A stretch of DNA of 64,000 nucleotides, from NCBI GenBank assembly GCA_031431475.1, contig JANPDL010000021.1, positions 1 to 64,000 on the forward strand, in the 5' to 3' direction. This DNA comes from JADCCX01 sp031431475. Lineage in GTDB: Bacteria > Pseudomonadota > Alphaproteobacteria > Rhizobiales > Beijerinckiaceae. Below, piece after piece: positions 35,232 to 44,015 of the stretch. The position numbers were made by a program, and so were the translations under genes. Numbering within the stretch: the stretch's first letter is position 1; each line of letters begins with the position of its first letter. The notes under the pieces were generated by a model. That model had not been told where the DNA came from. It did not search any database and saw only the letters and a list, made by a program, of their open reading frames with translations.

Positions 35232-35723
35232 TCAGGCGCGAAGACAAGTCTGCATGAACGAGCGTCGCTCTTGCCCCGGCTGTAGGTTCTTTGCCTTGGC
35301 CTGATCAACGCATGAGAAGACTTTCGCCATCTCCGGCTTCTTTGCGACGATGCAGGATTTCATGGCCTCGCGGCGCTCCGGACCCCGGATATTCCTGCCC
35401 CGAACTTCACTGCGGCAGGCATCCCGCACCTGGCGCATTTCGGCACGGCGCGATTCACCCCGCGCGAAGACGGGTGCGAGCGAGGGATTTTTCGCCTCCA
35501 TGCACTTGCGCATGGCGGCGCGGCGCTCTCCACGCGGCAACGATTGCGGTTTCACCTCGGCGCGGCAAGAGTCGAGGGTGGCGCGAAATTCAGCGCGCTG
35601 CTCCGGCGTCACTTCGGGGCGTGACTGAATGGGTGGGGCCACTGGTGCTGGCGGCGCGGCTGTCTGGGCGAAAGCCGTTGACGATAGCAGTACCGAAACC
35701 GCGAACACGACCGAGCGAAGCAT
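35232..35723 (-). CDS. Secreted protein with three PsiF-like repeats
   Basis: After a signal peptide (LRSVVFAVSVLLSSTAFAQ) and a Pro/Ala-rich linker come three imperfect repeats. Each has the pattern Cys, charged residues, RxxRR or similar, Met, Cys: first near CRAEVKPQSLPRGERR, second near CRSEVRGRNIRGPERR, third near CVDQAKAKNLQPGQERR. This matches the PsiF repeat of phosphate-starvation-inducible secreted proteins, whose function is not known. The paired cysteines suggest disulfides in the periplasm. The ATG at 35723 has GGAGAG 4 nt ahead; the frame upstream of it is not credible. Length 163 residues. Confidence 0.75.
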   Translation of the reverse strand: MLRSVVFAVSVLLSSTAFAQTAAPPAPVAPPIQSRPEVTPEQRAEFRATLDSCRAEVKPQSLPRGERRAAMRKCMEAKNPSLAPVFARGESRRAEMRQVRDACRSEVRGRNIRGPERREAMKSCIVAKKPEMAKVFSCVDQAKAKNLQPGQERRSFMQTCLRA

Positions 35724-35838
35724 GCAACTCTCCGATGAAGGCGCCATCGCGCTATGATAAACAGAAAATAGCAAAGGGCTTCTGAACTGGCGCTGACCGG
35801 GACATGACCGTTTCGTCATGTGCGCAGAGCCGCGTCGG

Positions 35839-36942
35839 CTATTTCTCCGGCGCATCCTCGATGGGATCATATTGCTTCGCATCCATGCCCAGCAGGTTCC
35901 ATGTCTGGAGCATATGCTGGGGCAAGGGTGCCGTCACATCGAGCAACTGCCCGGATGGTCCCGGCATGACAATCCGCCTTGCGTGCAGATGCAATCGCTT
36001 CTGGATACCGCCCGGCAATTCCCAGTTCTCGACATTGAAATACTTGGGATCGCCGACAATGGGATGCCCCATCTCGGCCGTATGAACGCGCAACTGGTGC
36101 GTGCGTCCTGTCACGGGCCGAAGCGACAGCCAGGAAAGCTTCTGCGCGGATTGATCCACAACAGCGTAATAGGTCAGCGAATGCGTGGCCTCGCCGCCTT
36201 GCTTGACCACCTGCATCTTCTGGTCGCCATTTTCATCCTCGCCCTTGGCCAGGAAGGTCGAGATGCGGCCCTGCTTGACGCGGGGAACACCGGCACAGAG
36301 CGCCCAGTAGATCTTCTTGGTCGAGCGCGCCCGGAATGAAGCGCCCAGATCAGCTGCCGCCTTGCGCGTGCGGGCCACCACGAGAACGCCAGTCGTATCG
36401 CGGTCGAGGCGATGCACAAGGCGGGGGATGTCACCGCGCGGCGAGGCGAGTGCGGGCAGCATGCCGTCGATGTGTCGCGTCAGGCCCGAACCGCCTTGCA
36501 CGGCGAGGCCGAAAGGTTTGTTGAACACGAAGACATCCTTGTCCTCGTAGATGATCAGCGAGCGCAGGAATTCTTCGTCACCGCCGCGCATTTCACCGCC
36601 ACGGCTGTAACCGGGCTGCCCCGGCTCCTTGCGACCCGTGGCGACAACTGTTCGAGCCGACGAAGCGGCCTTGCGCATGGGCTCATCCGGTCCATCAGCT
36701 GACCAACCCTGCGTTGCGCCAGAATCGCCAGCTTTCGGCGTCAACGGCGGAATGCGCACCTGCTGGCCCGACTCAAGCCGGATATCGCCCTTCACGCGCT
36801 TGCCATCGACGCGCACCTGCCCGCCCCGCAGGATTTTCTGCAGATGCCCGAAAGCGAGATCGGGGTAATTGATCTTGAACCAGCGATCGAGGCGCATGCC
36901 GCCTTCGTCGCGTCCGACTGTTCTGATGAAAACGCCACTCAT
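35839..36942 (-). CDS. rluC: RluC/RluD-family 23S rRNA pseudouridine synthase
   Basis: The enzyme isomerises uridines in 23S rRNA. The 367-residue protein has an N-terminal S4 RNA-binding domain (RLDRWFKINYPDL to DGKRVKGDIRLE), an unusually long linker of about 60 residues rich in Gly, Ser and Arg, and the catalytic motif RLVHRLDRDTTGVLVVAR with its Asp. GRTHQLRVHTAEMGHPIVGD completes the fold. ATG 36942 overlaps the crcB stop by 4 nt; the open frame before it is crcB antiphase sequence. RluC is the best symbol, but the exact target uridines are not determined. Confidence 0.9.
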   Translation of the reverse strand: MSGVFIRTVGRDEGGMRLDRWFKINYPDLAFGHLQKILRGGQVRVDGKRVKGDIRLESGQQVRIPPLTPKAGDSGATQGWSADGPDEPMRKAASSARTVVATGRKEPGQPGYSRGGEMRGGDEEFLRSLIIYEDKDVFVFNKPFGLAVQGGSGLTRHIDGMLPALASPRGDIPRLVHRLDRDTTGVLVVARTRKAAADLGASFRARSTKKIYWALCAGVPRVKQGRISTFLAKGEDENGDQKMQVVKQGGEATHSLTYYAVVDQSAQKLSWLSLRPVTGRTHQLRVHTAEMGHPIVGDPKYFNVENWELPGGIQKRLHLHARRIVMPGPSGQLLDVTAPLPQHMLQTWNLLGMDAKQYDPIEDAPEK

Positions 36943-37331
36943 GGCGCGAAGGCTTTGCCCATCCAGAGGCCGAGCGCAACGCCCAAAAGCGTGAAAGCGA
37001 TGGTTCCGGTGAGATAAAGGAACAATCCGTTGGTATCCTGCCGCATCCAGAGCTGGGCGGAATCGAGCGCGAAGGCGGAAAACGTCGTGAACCCGCCCAG
37101 AACCCCGGTCATCAGCAGAAGGCGCGCATTGGCCGGGCCGTCGTCCGGGATGGGCAGCAGGCGGAAGCACAGCCCCATGACAAAGCAGCCCACGAGGTTG
37201 ACAATGAACGTACCCCACGGCCAGCCGCCAGCAAGCGTGAACGTGCCGAAGGTTTTGGCCGCAGCTGTTCCCGTGAGATAGCGCAGGACGGAACCAATGC
37301 CTCCGCCGAGGAAAATGAGGAACATGGACAT
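36939..37331 (-). CDS. crcB: Fluoride exporter CrcB/Fluc
   Basis: A 130-residue, four-helix membrane protein of the Fluc family, which forms dimeric fluoride channels. GGGIGSVLRYL near the start, NLVGCFVMG in the second helix and GGFTTFSAFALD with the conserved phenylalanines in the third are diagnostic. It is a single full-length gene, so homodimeric. I see no fluoride riboswitch in the 46 nt before it. The start overlap with rluC is 4 nt. Confidence 0.95.
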   Translation of the reverse strand: MSMFLIFLGGGIGSVLRYLTGTAAAKTFGTFTLAGGWPWGTFIVNLVGCFVMGLCFRLLPIPDDGPANARLLLMTGVLGGFTTFSAFALDSAQLWMRQDTNGLFLYLTGTIAFTLLGVALGLWMGKAFAP

Positions 37332-37377
37332 GCGCGTGGCTTAGCGGGACAAGGCGCTCCTGTCACGTCACGACGCT

Positions 37378-37893
37378 TCAGCGCCGGTTCTCGAGGCCAT
37401 TGGACGTCCGCTGGCGGCGGATATCATCGGCGCGAGCAACGATTTGGCGGCGCATGCTGTCCATGCCCTCCCGCTGCTGGCCATGCACATCCGGAAACTG
37501 CGCCGCGCTGGTGAAACTGTCCGGATTTTGTCGGTCGTAGGCCAATACGGCCTTCAACGTGTCATCAAGTGTTTTCAGATCGCCAAATGCGTATTCGTTC
37601 ACGGGTTTGCCAACGACCTCACTGAGTGAACCAAAGAGCGCCGGATCGCCATCAGGCTTCAACTCAGGCCGCGCCTTGAGATGGGTGCGATAGCGCAATT
37701 GTCCGAGATAAAACACGAAGACAGCGGCGTCCTTCTGGCCGGACTGAAACATCTCGGCAGCCTTGCGGTAGTAGGCGGCTGGATGCTGGCCGTTGAGCGC
37801 TGCGGCGGCGGGTGGCACGCTTTGGGCGGTGACAATTTCCGGCAAAGCCGCAGTGGCGAGCAATAGCCCGATCAAAATTCGACGATCCATCAT
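37378..37893 (-). CDS. Hypothetical exported protein
   Basis: I do not recognise this 171-residue protein. A signal sequence (DRRILIGLLLATAALPEIVTAQ) is followed by HPAAYYRKAAEMFQSGQKDAAVFVFYLGQLRY, which looks like a single TPR-like helical pair, and a charged C-terminus. It begins with two ATG codons behind AAGGAGAA and overlaps the rarA stop, so it is coupled to rarA. The coupling alone does not reveal its role. Confidence 0.7.
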   Translation of the reverse strand: MMDRRILIGLLLATAALPEIVTAQSVPPAAAALNGQHPAAYYRKAAEMFQSGQKDAAVFVFYLGQLRYRTHLKARPELKPDGDPALFGSLSEVVGKPVNEYAFGDLKTLDDTLKAVLAYDRQNPDSFTSAAQFPDVHGQQREGMDSMRRQIVARADDIRRQRTSNGLENRR

Positions 37894-39194
37894 GAACTCT
37901 TCTCCTTCCGCAGTTTCTCCCACCATTCCAGCCGCTTCCTGATCTCGCGCTCGAAACCGCGTTCTGGTGGATCGTAGAAATGCTGGCGGCCCAGTTTCTC
38001 CGGCCAGTAGCTTTGCCCTGAAAACGCATCGGGCTCGTCGTGATCATAGGCATAGCCTGCGCCGTAGCCTTCGTCCTTCATGAAGCCAGTCGGTGCGTTG
38101 AGGATGGTCTTGGGCGGCATCAGCGAGCCCGCCTGTTTCGCCACCTTCGCCGCCGATTTGTAAGCGATATAGGCGGCGTTGGATTTGGGCGCGGTCGCCA
38201 GATAGATCACGGCATTGGCGAGCGCGAGTTCTCCCTCGGGTGAGCCCAGCTGCTCGTAGGCATCCGCCGCCGCACGCGCATGGATCAGCGCCTGCGGATC
38301 GGCCAGTCCGATATCCTCCACCGCCATGCGCACCAGACGCCGCGCCAGAAAGCGCGGGTCCTCGCCGCCGTCGATCATGCGGCAGAAATAATAGAGCGCG
38401 GCATCAGGGTCGGAACCGCGGATCGTCTTGTGCAGGGCGGAGATGAGATTGTAATGCCCCTCCTGCGCTTTGTCGTAGATTGGCGCACGGCGCTGGATGA
38501 CGTTGCTGAGCCCCGCAGGATCAAACACTTCGCCCGCCCGCGCAGCACGCCAGATTTCCTCCGCCAGCGTCAGGATCGCCCTGCCATCGCCATCCGCCAA
38601 ACCGAGCAAGGCGATCCGCGCATCGCCGTCCAGCGGCAGCGGCTTGCTCTCCTCGGCCTCCGCACGCACCAGAAGCGCTTCCAGCGCCGTTTCATCCAGC
38701 GCTTGAAATGTCATGACGCGGGCGCGGGACAAAAGCGCGGCGTTGAGTGCGAAGGACGGATTCTCCGTGGTCGCCCCCACCAGCGTGATCGTGCCATCCT
38801 CCATCACGGGCAGGAAGCTGTCCTGCTGCGTGCGGTTGAAGCGGTGGATCTCGTCGACAAAGAGCAAGGTACCCTGCCCCGCCATGCGCCGGGCACGCGC
38901 TCCGTCGAAGACCTTCTTCAGATCAGCAACGCCGGTGAAGATGGCTGAGAGCTGCTCGAATTGCAGGCTGGTCTCGTGGGCCAACAGCCGGGCGACGGTG
39001 GTCTTGCCGGTTCCGGGCGGCCCCCAGAAGACGAGGGAGCCAAGGCTCTTACCCTCAATCAGGCGCGTGAGCGCACCGTCGGGGCCAGTGAGATGGTCCT
39101 GCCCCGCCACCTCGGCAAGCGTTTTTGGGCGCAGGCGATCCGCCAGCGGGCGCGGCGCGTCCCGCTCCATGCCTGCGGCGGCGAAGAGGTTCAC
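37890..39194 (-). CDS. rarA: Replication-associated recombination ATPase RarA (MgsA)
   Basis: RarA is a clamp-loader-like AAA+ ATPase that acts at stalled replication forks. Visible are Walker A FWGPPGTGKTTVAR, Walker B LLFVDEIHRFNR, sensor GATTENPSFALN and the C-terminal tetramerisation region with KSNAAYIAYKSA. The frame starts in phase at a TTG (39206), but the GTG at 39194 yields (M)NLFAAAGMERDAPRPLADRLRP, which matches the family and gives 434 residues. It lies 1 nt after the DegP-type gene stop. Confidence 0.93.
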   Translation of the reverse strand: MNLFAAAGMERDAPRPLADRLRPKTLAEVAGQDHLTGPDGALTRLIEGKSLGSLVFWGPPGTGKTTVARLLAHETSLQFEQLSAIFTGVADLKKVFDGARARRMAGQGTLLFVDEIHRFNRTQQDSFLPVMEDGTITLVGATTENPSFALNAALLSRARVMTFQALDETALEALLVRAEAEESKPLPLDGDARIALLGLADGDGRAILTLAEEIWRAARAGEVFDPAGLSNVIQRRAPIYDKAQEGHYNLISALHKTIRGSDPDAALYYFCRMIDGGEDPRFLARRLVRMAVEDIGLADPQALIHARAAADAYEQLGSPEGELALANAVIYLATAPKSNAAYIAYKSAAKVAKQAGSLMPPKTILNAPTGFMKDEGYGAGYAYDHDEPDAFSGQSYWPEKLGRQHFYDPPERGFEREIRKRLEWWEKLRKEKSS

Positions 39195-39195
39195 C

Positions 39196-40623
39196 TCACC
39201 CGCCAAACAACTGCTGCGTGAACACCTGACCGCCCCGGCTGATCTGCAGCAGCCAGCGGACCGAACGGTCTTTGGTCAGGCGCTCCACATCCTTGCTGGC
39301 GGCAGGGCGTTCGTTGTTGATGGAGACAATGACATCGCCCTTCTGGAAACCGACCTGCTGGGCGTTGGAGCCATCCTCCACCGCAGACACCACAACGCCT
39401 TCGGATGCAGTATCCACCGAGAGTTCTTCAGCAACCGCTGGAGACATGTTCATGACCGTCAGGCCCGCCAACGGCGAGCGGCTCTTAATCTGCACGGGAT
39501 CGCGCGGGCGCGTCTCGGGTGCGGCCATCAGCTTCACCGGCACAATAATCCGCTTGCCCGCGCGTTGCACCGACAGCGAAGCCTGACCGCTCAGGCCCTT
39601 GGTGGCAAAGCGGAAGCCGAAGGCATCGGGATCACCGATCTCCTGATTGTCCACGGCCACGATTACGTCGCCGCGCTTGAGGCCGGATTCCGCCGCCGGG
39701 CTCTTGTCCACGAGGCTGGCCACAAGCGCACCGGTGGGACGGTCGAGGCCAAGCGCTTCAGCCTTCTCGCGGTCCACGCTGTCGAGCCTTGCGCCGAACC
39801 ACGGGCGCTTCACGGTTGCCCCGCCGCCACGCGCGCTGTCGATGACGATTTTCACCATATTGGCTGGAATGGCGAAGCCGATGCCGTGGCTGCCGCCGGA
39901 GCGCGAGAAGATGGCCGTGTTGATGCCGATCAGCTTGCCGTTCATGTCAATCAGCGCACCACCGGAATTGCCCGGATTGATCGCTGCATCGGTCTGGATG
40001 AAGAACTGGTAATCAGAGACACCGACTTGCGTGCGCGCCAGCGCCGAGACGATGCCGGATGTCACAGTCTGGCCCACGCCGAACGGGTTGCCGATGGCCA
40101 GCACGATATCGCCGACCTCGAGCTGATCGGAATCGCCCAGCGGCATGGCGGAAATTTTATTGTCGCCCATGCCTTTGAGGCGAAGCACAGCAAGATCCGT
40201 ACGCTGATCGCGCAGGATAACATCAGCATCGAACTCGCGCCGGTCTGCCAGCGCCACCTTCACCTCGGTCATGCCTTCGATGACGTGATGGTTGGTCAGC
40301 ACCAGACCATCCGAACCGACGATGACGCCGGAACCCACGGATTGCTGCACACGCTCCTGTCCTTGCCGCCCGCCGCCGAAGAACTCGCGGAAGAATGGAT
40401 CATCCATGAAGGAATGGCGCGGCTTTTGCTCACGGCGCGCACCGTAGACGTTCACTACAGCGGGTGCCGCCTGCTTCACCAGCGGCGAGAACGACATCTG
40501 CATCTGGGGGCGGTTTTCCGGTGTCTGGCGCTGGAAGAAGCCCTGGGCATGTGCGGCGGATGAAGGAGCCAACCCCAGAAGTGCACTGGAAACCAGGCCT
40601 GCAAGCAACATGCGGATCGTCAT
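39196..40623 (-). CDS. degP: Periplasmic DegP/DegQ-type serine protease
   Basis: A 475-residue Do-family protease and chaperone of the cell envelope. Signal peptide to about AHAQ (residue 27), then a trypsin fold with His113 (TNHHVIEG), Asp143 (QRTDLAVLRL) and Ser220 (INPGNSGGALI), followed by two PDZ domains (near 290-380 and 400-475). GGAGG lies 7 nt before the ATG. Cotranscription with rarA and rluC is the usual arrangement next to the ribosomal cluster in rhizobia. Several Deg paralogues are normal, so DegP versus DegQ is not settled. Confidence 0.93.
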   Translation of the reverse strand: MTIRMLLAGLVSSALLGLAPSSAAHAQGFFQRQTPENRPQMQMSFSPLVKQAAPAVVNVYGARREQKPRHSFMDDPFFREFFGGGRQGQERVQQSVGSGVIVGSDGLVLTNHHVIEGMTEVKVALADRREFDADVILRDQRTDLAVLRLKGMGDNKISAMPLGDSDQLEVGDIVLAIGNPFGVGQTVTSGIVSALARTQVGVSDYQFFIQTDAAINPGNSGGALIDMNGKLIGINTAIFSRSGGSHGIGFAIPANMVKIVIDSARGGGATVKRPWFGARLDSVDREKAEALGLDRPTGALVASLVDKSPAAESGLKRGDVIVAVDNQEIGDPDAFGFRFATKGLSGQASLSVQRAGKRIIVPVKLMAAPETRPRDPVQIKSRSPLAGLTVMNMSPAVAEELSVDTASEGVVVSAVEDGSNAQQVGFQKGDVIVSINNERPAASKDVERLTKDRSVRWLLQISRGGQVFTQQLFGG

Positions 40624-40766
40624 TCGGCATCCTCCGGCGCAGTGTGTGAAACAGCATATAGTGCGAGTTGTTACTGATCGAAAGACACGCTTGTGCTACG
40701 ATTCCGGCGGCAATGCAGAAAATCCGCAAAAACTACGTATTATTCCAGATACACAATTGAGGCGGT

Positions 40767-41237
40767 ATGCTCCAGCTAGGACGAAAGCGGCTCCGACGAA
40801 AGACGACCCCCTTGTCCGTGATCAGACTGATGTACCGCAGTGAAAACGCTATGACGGTGACGGGGTCCCGACTTCTGGTGCATTATCACGATATCGTCGC
40901 AACCGCGCGGCGAAACAATACTAGGCTGGAGATCGATGGTTTCATGATGTTTGACCGCGCGCGGTTCCATCAAATTCTCGAAGGGCCTGAGGATCGTGTC
41001 GATACACTTTTCGCCAAGATCAAGGCGGACCCCCGTCACAGCAACATAGAATGCATGTCGCGCGAAGCGATCACCGAGAGGTATTTCTCGGAATGGTCGA
41101 TGGGGGCATTCCTCAGCGAGACGGCGCTCCATCCGCTGAAGACACGCCACAATCTGCAGCCCAATGCTGCGGTAGATTATGAAACGTTCCTGCGCTTCGC
41201 CCGCGATTTCGTGGTCGAGGAAAACGCGGACGCTTGA
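40767..41237 (+). CDS. BLUF-domain blue-light photoreceptor (stand-alone)
   Basis: The 156-residue protein is one BLUF domain, which binds flavin and responds to blue light. The key residues are all present: Tyr23 (RLMYRS), Asn51 (ARRNN), Gln69 (FHQILEG), Trp110 and Met112 (FSEWSMG), with spacing equal to that in AppA. The usual ITG after the Asn is IDG here. No output domain follows, so it probably signals through a partner. ATG 40767 has a GAGG 4 nt ahead; GTG 40818 would give the more common start IRLMYRS. It stands alone, convergent to rplQ. Confidence 0.88.
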   Translation: MLQLGRKRLRRKTTPLSVIRLMYRSENAMTVTGSRLLVHYHDIVATARRNNTRLEIDGFMMFDRARFHQILEGPEDRVDTLFAKIKADPRHSNIECMSREAITERYFSEWSMGAFLSETALHPLKTRHNLQPNAAVDYETFLRFARDFVVEENADA

Positions 41238-41267
41238 CCCGGACTTTTGCCGAATTACAGCCAATAA

Positions 41268-41293
41268 AAAAGGCGCCAAAAATGGCGCCTTTT
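41268..41293. terminator. Bidirectional terminator between rplQ and the BLUF gene
   Basis: AAAAGGCGCC and GGCGCCTTTT form a perfect 10-bp stem around a 6-nt A-rich loop, with T-runs on both strands. It ends the ribosomal superoperon on the minus strand and the BLUF gene on the plus strand. Confidence 0.9.
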
Positions 41294-41312
41294 CGTATTT
41301 CCAGACACCTGA

Positions 41313-41735
41313 TCAGGCGGCTTCGCTCGCACGCTCGGCGGCGAGGCGCTCGAGATCGGCTTTGCCCTTGGCATCGACGTCGCGCTCGACAAACTCGATC
41401 ACTGCAAGAGCCGCATTGTCGCCGTGGCGAAAGCCTGCCTTCATGATGCGCAGGTAACCACCATTGCGTGCCTTGTAACGGGGTCCCAGAACATCGATGA
41501 GCTTCTTGGCAGCCTCGATATCGCGGATCTGTGCGATCAGCAGACGACGCGCATGCAAATCGCCGCGCTTGCCGAGGGTGACGAGCTTTTCGACGACAGG
41601 GCGAAGATCTTTCGCCTTCTGCAGGGTGGTGACGATCTGCTCATGCGTGATGAGCGCGACCGAGAGATTGCTGAACATCGCTTTGCGGTGCGCAACCGTG
41701 CGGTTGAACCGGCGACCTCTGTTTCCGTGACGCAT
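41313..41735 (-). CDS. rplQ: 50S ribosomal protein L17
   Basis: L17 binds 23S rRNA near the exit tunnel. The 140-residue protein starts with the family sequence MRHGNRGRRFNRTVAHRKAM and contains LITHEQIVTTLQKAKDLRP. A charged, Ala/Glu-rich tail follows the core. It is the last gene of the superoperon, 92 nt after rpoA and 19 nt before the terminator stem. Confidence 0.98.
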   Translation of the reverse strand: MRHGNRGRRFNRTVAHRKAMFSNLSVALITHEQIVTTLQKAKDLRPVVEKLVTLGKRGDLHARRLLIAQIRDIEAAKKLIDVLGPRYKARNGGYLRIMKAGFRHGDNAALAVIEFVERDVDAKGKADLERLAAERASEAA

Positions 41736-41827
41736 TTGGCTGCTCCTTAAAGCTGTTGGACGACCGCCGTGCCACGGTACGATCGTCTTGGGAGGTTGGC
41801 AGCGAGTGCCACCAGCCCTTCAAAAGT

Positions 41828-42844
41828 TCAGTAGTGCTCTTCGAACCTCTTCGCGAGGTCCTCGATGTTCTCGGGCGGCCAGCCCGTGACATCCATGCCA
41901 AGGTGCAGACCCATCTGGGCCAGCACTTCCTTGATTTCATTCAGTGACTTGCGACCAAAGTTCGGAGTGCGCAGCATTTCTGCTTCCGACTTCTGGATCA
42001 GGTCACCAATGTAGACGATGTTATCGTTCTTCAGGCAATTCGCCGAACGCACGGACAGTTCCAGTTCGTCCACTTTCTTGAGCAGCGCCGGGTTGAACGC
42101 GAGCTCGGGGATCGACGGGGCAGTCTCGGCCTTCTTGGGTTCCTCGAAGTTCAGGAATATCTCAAGCTGATCCTGAAGGATGCGGGCCGCATAGGCGAGC
42201 GCATCATCCGGCGTGATCGAGCCATCGGTCTCGATTGTAAGGGTCAACTTGTCATAATCAAGAATCTGGCCAGAACGCGTGTTTTCCACGCGATAAGCCA
42301 CCTTCTTGACCGGCGAGTAGAGACTGTCGATCGGGATCATGCCAATCGGCGAATCTTCCGAACGGTTCTTGTCGGCAGGTACATAACCCTTGCCCGTATT
42401 GACGATCATTTCCATGCGAATGTCCGCACCTTCGTCCAGCGTGCAGAGCACGAGGCCGGGGTTAAGGATCTGGATGTCGCCGACGACTGCGATATCACCC
42501 GCCGTTACAATGCCAGGACCAGACTTGCGCAACGTGACGCGCTTGGGTCCGTCGCCTTGCATCTTGATCGCGATATCCTTCACGTTCAGAACGAGGTCCG
42601 TCACATCCTCGCGAACGCCAGGGATTGACGAGAATTCGTGCAATACGCCATCGATCTGCAGGCCGGTGACAGCGGCTCCCTGCAATGATGACAAAAGCAC
42701 GCGCCGCAGCGAATTTCCAAGTGTCAAGCCAAAGCCGCGCTCCAGAGGTTCAGCTACAACGGTAGCCGAACGCCCAGGGTCATCGCCTTTGATGACAGCG
42801 AGCTTTTGGGGCTTGATCAGTTCCTGCCAGTTCTTCTGGATCAC
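41828..42844 (-). CDS. rpoA: RNA polymerase alpha subunit
   Basis: The alpha subunit dimerises to nucleate RNA polymerase assembly. The 338-residue protein has the N-terminal domain (MIQKNWQELIKPQKL, TLGNSLRRVLLSSLQGAAVTG) and, after a linker near residue 240, the DNA- and activator-binding C-terminal domain (LELSVRSANCLKNDNI, FGRKSLNEIKEVL). It is slightly longer than the E. coli protein. It lies 113 nt after rpsK, with no obvious promoter in that gap. Confidence 0.99.
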   Translation of the reverse strand: MIQKNWQELIKPQKLAVIKGDDPGRSATVVAEPLERGFGLTLGNSLRRVLLSSLQGAAVTGLQIDGVLHEFSSIPGVREDVTDLVLNVKDIAIKMQGDGPKRVTLRKSGPGIVTAGDIAVVGDIQILNPGLVLCTLDEGADIRMEMIVNTGKGYVPADKNRSEDSPIGMIPIDSLYSPVKKVAYRVENTRSGQILDYDKLTLTIETDGSITPDDALAYAARILQDQLEIFLNFEEPKKAETAPSIPELAFNPALLKKVDELELSVRSANCLKNDNIVYIGDLIQKSEAEMLRTPNFGRKSLNEIKEVLAQMGLHLGMDVTGWPPENIEDLAKRFEEHY

Positions 42845-42957
42845 GGGTGTCGTTCCTGATGTTTGTTGACGACAGCCCGAAAAGGGAAATCGCCGAAGCC
42901 TTTGATTGAATCAGATGAATGAAATGAGACGCTCTCTAAGAAACGCGAAACGGAAAC

Positions 42958-43347
42958 TCAGACGCGACGACGCTTGCGCGGACGGCAGCCGTTGTGCGCA
43001 ATCGGTGTGACATCACGGATCGACGTGACGGTCAGGCCAGAAGCCGACAATGCACGCAGGGCCGATTCACGACCTGAACCCGGACCGGTAACTTCGACTT
43101 CAACCGTGCGCACGCCATGCTCGGCGGCCTTGCGGGATGCGTCTTCCGCTGCGACCTGCGCCGCATACGGCGTCGATTTGCGCGAGCCCTTGAAGCCCAT
43201 CATGCCGGATGATGACCACGAGATCGTGTTGCCCTGGGCATCGGTGATGGTGATCATGGTGTTGTTGAACGACGCATTCACATGGACCACGCCGGACGAA
43301 ATGTTCTTCCGTTCGCTGCGGCGAACGCGCTTGGTTTCTTTTGCCAT
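42958..43347 (-). CDS. rpsK: 30S ribosomal protein S11
   Basis: S11 forms part of the platform that holds the Shine-Dalgarno helix. The 129-residue protein has SSGVVHVNASFNNTMITITD, the GFKGSRKSTPYAAQ block and the conserved end THIAHNGCRPRKRRRV-like sequence (here TPIAHNGCRPRKRRRV). GAAGGAGAGAG precedes its ATG. It lies 152 nt after rpsM; that gap holds a small CCGGT/ACCGG hairpin at 43466-43480. Confidence 0.98.
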   Translation of the reverse strand: MAKETKRVRRSERKNISSGVVHVNASFNNTMITITDAQGNTISWSSSGMMGFKGSRKSTPYAAQVAAEDASRKAAEHGVRTVEVEVTGPGSGRESALRALSASGLTVTSIRDVTPIAHNGCRPRKRRRV

Positions 43348-43499
43348 AGTCTCTCTCCTTCAAGCGCGCCCGTCATTCCAGGCGCTCGGGATGTTTCAGG
43401 TGGTCACTGCGTACCGAAGCAAAGCTGTCGACACGCAATAGTTCTCATGCAGCCAGACGCTGTGACCGGTCTGAAACCGGCCGTGGCGTCTTGCGACAA

Positions 43500-43868
43500 T
43501 TACTTCTTCTTGCCGGCAATCGCCTTTGGCTTGCCCTTGCGGGTGCGGGCGTTAGTGTGCGTGCGCTGTCCACGAACAGGCAGGCCACGACGATGGCGGA
43601 TGCCGCGATAGCAACCCAGATCCATCAAACGCTTGATGTTCATGGAGTTTTCACGGCGCAGATCGCCTTCCACCATGTGATCGCGGTCAATCGTCTCGCG
43701 AATCTGAAGAATTTCGGCATCCGTCAGCTGGTTGACGCGCTTGGCGTGATCCAGACCGATCTTGTTGCAGATCTCGACGGAGTTCATCGGGCCGATACCG
43801 TGAATGTAACGAAGGGCGATGACGACACGCTTGTTCGTCGGGATATTGACGCCTGCAATACGGGCCAT
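43500..43868 (-). CDS. rpsM: 30S ribosomal protein S13
   Basis: S13 sits on the 30S head and contacts L5 and P-site tRNA. The 122-residue protein begins MARIAGVNIPTNKRVVIAL, has the YIHGIGPMNS helix-hairpin segment and ends in the basic tail GLPVRGQRTHTNARTRKGK. The frame extends 11 residues upstream of ATG 43868, which is the family start. It is the first gene of the alpha part of the cluster and follows a promoter-like element and structured leader. Confidence 0.98.
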   Translation of the reverse strand: MARIAGVNIPTNKRVVIALRYIHGIGPMNSVEICNKIGLDHAKRVNQLTDAEILQIRETIDRDHMVEGDLRRENSMNIKRLMDLGCYRGIRHRRGLPVRGQRTHTNARTRKGKPKAIAGKKK

Positions 43869-43920
43869 AGATTTCTCGCTCTCCATGTAGGCCTGAAACA
43901 TGTTCAGGCGGCGTGTCCTG

Positions 43921-43955
43921 TCCGGGCGCCGGTGGAGATCCGGCCCATGCCCGGA
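43921..43955 (-). promoter_or_regulatory. Nested hairpin in the rpsM leader
   Basis: Outer arms TCCGGGC/GCCCGGA enclose inner arms GCCGG/CCGGC. A second stem, GCCTGAA/TTCAGGC around ACATG (43891-43909), follows before rpsM. No T-run is present, so this looks like leader structure rather than a terminator. Leader structures that control ribosomal operons are known in other bacteria; whether this one does is inference. Confidence 0.55.
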
Positions 43956-44015
43956 GACAAACAGAGGATAATGCTCAAAAGAGCCTGTTCCGCGCGTTTG
44001 TCCGGAAGAAGGGGT

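Noticed and set aside
37332..37377. Fluoride riboswitch before crcB
   Set aside because: The spacer is only 46 nt and lacks the conserved riboswitch core.
38713..40563. 616-codon open frame on the plus strand
   Set aside because: It runs antisense across rarA and the DegP-type gene in codon phase, has no ribosome binding site, and both sense genes have clear catalytic motifs. GC-rich codon bias creates such frames.
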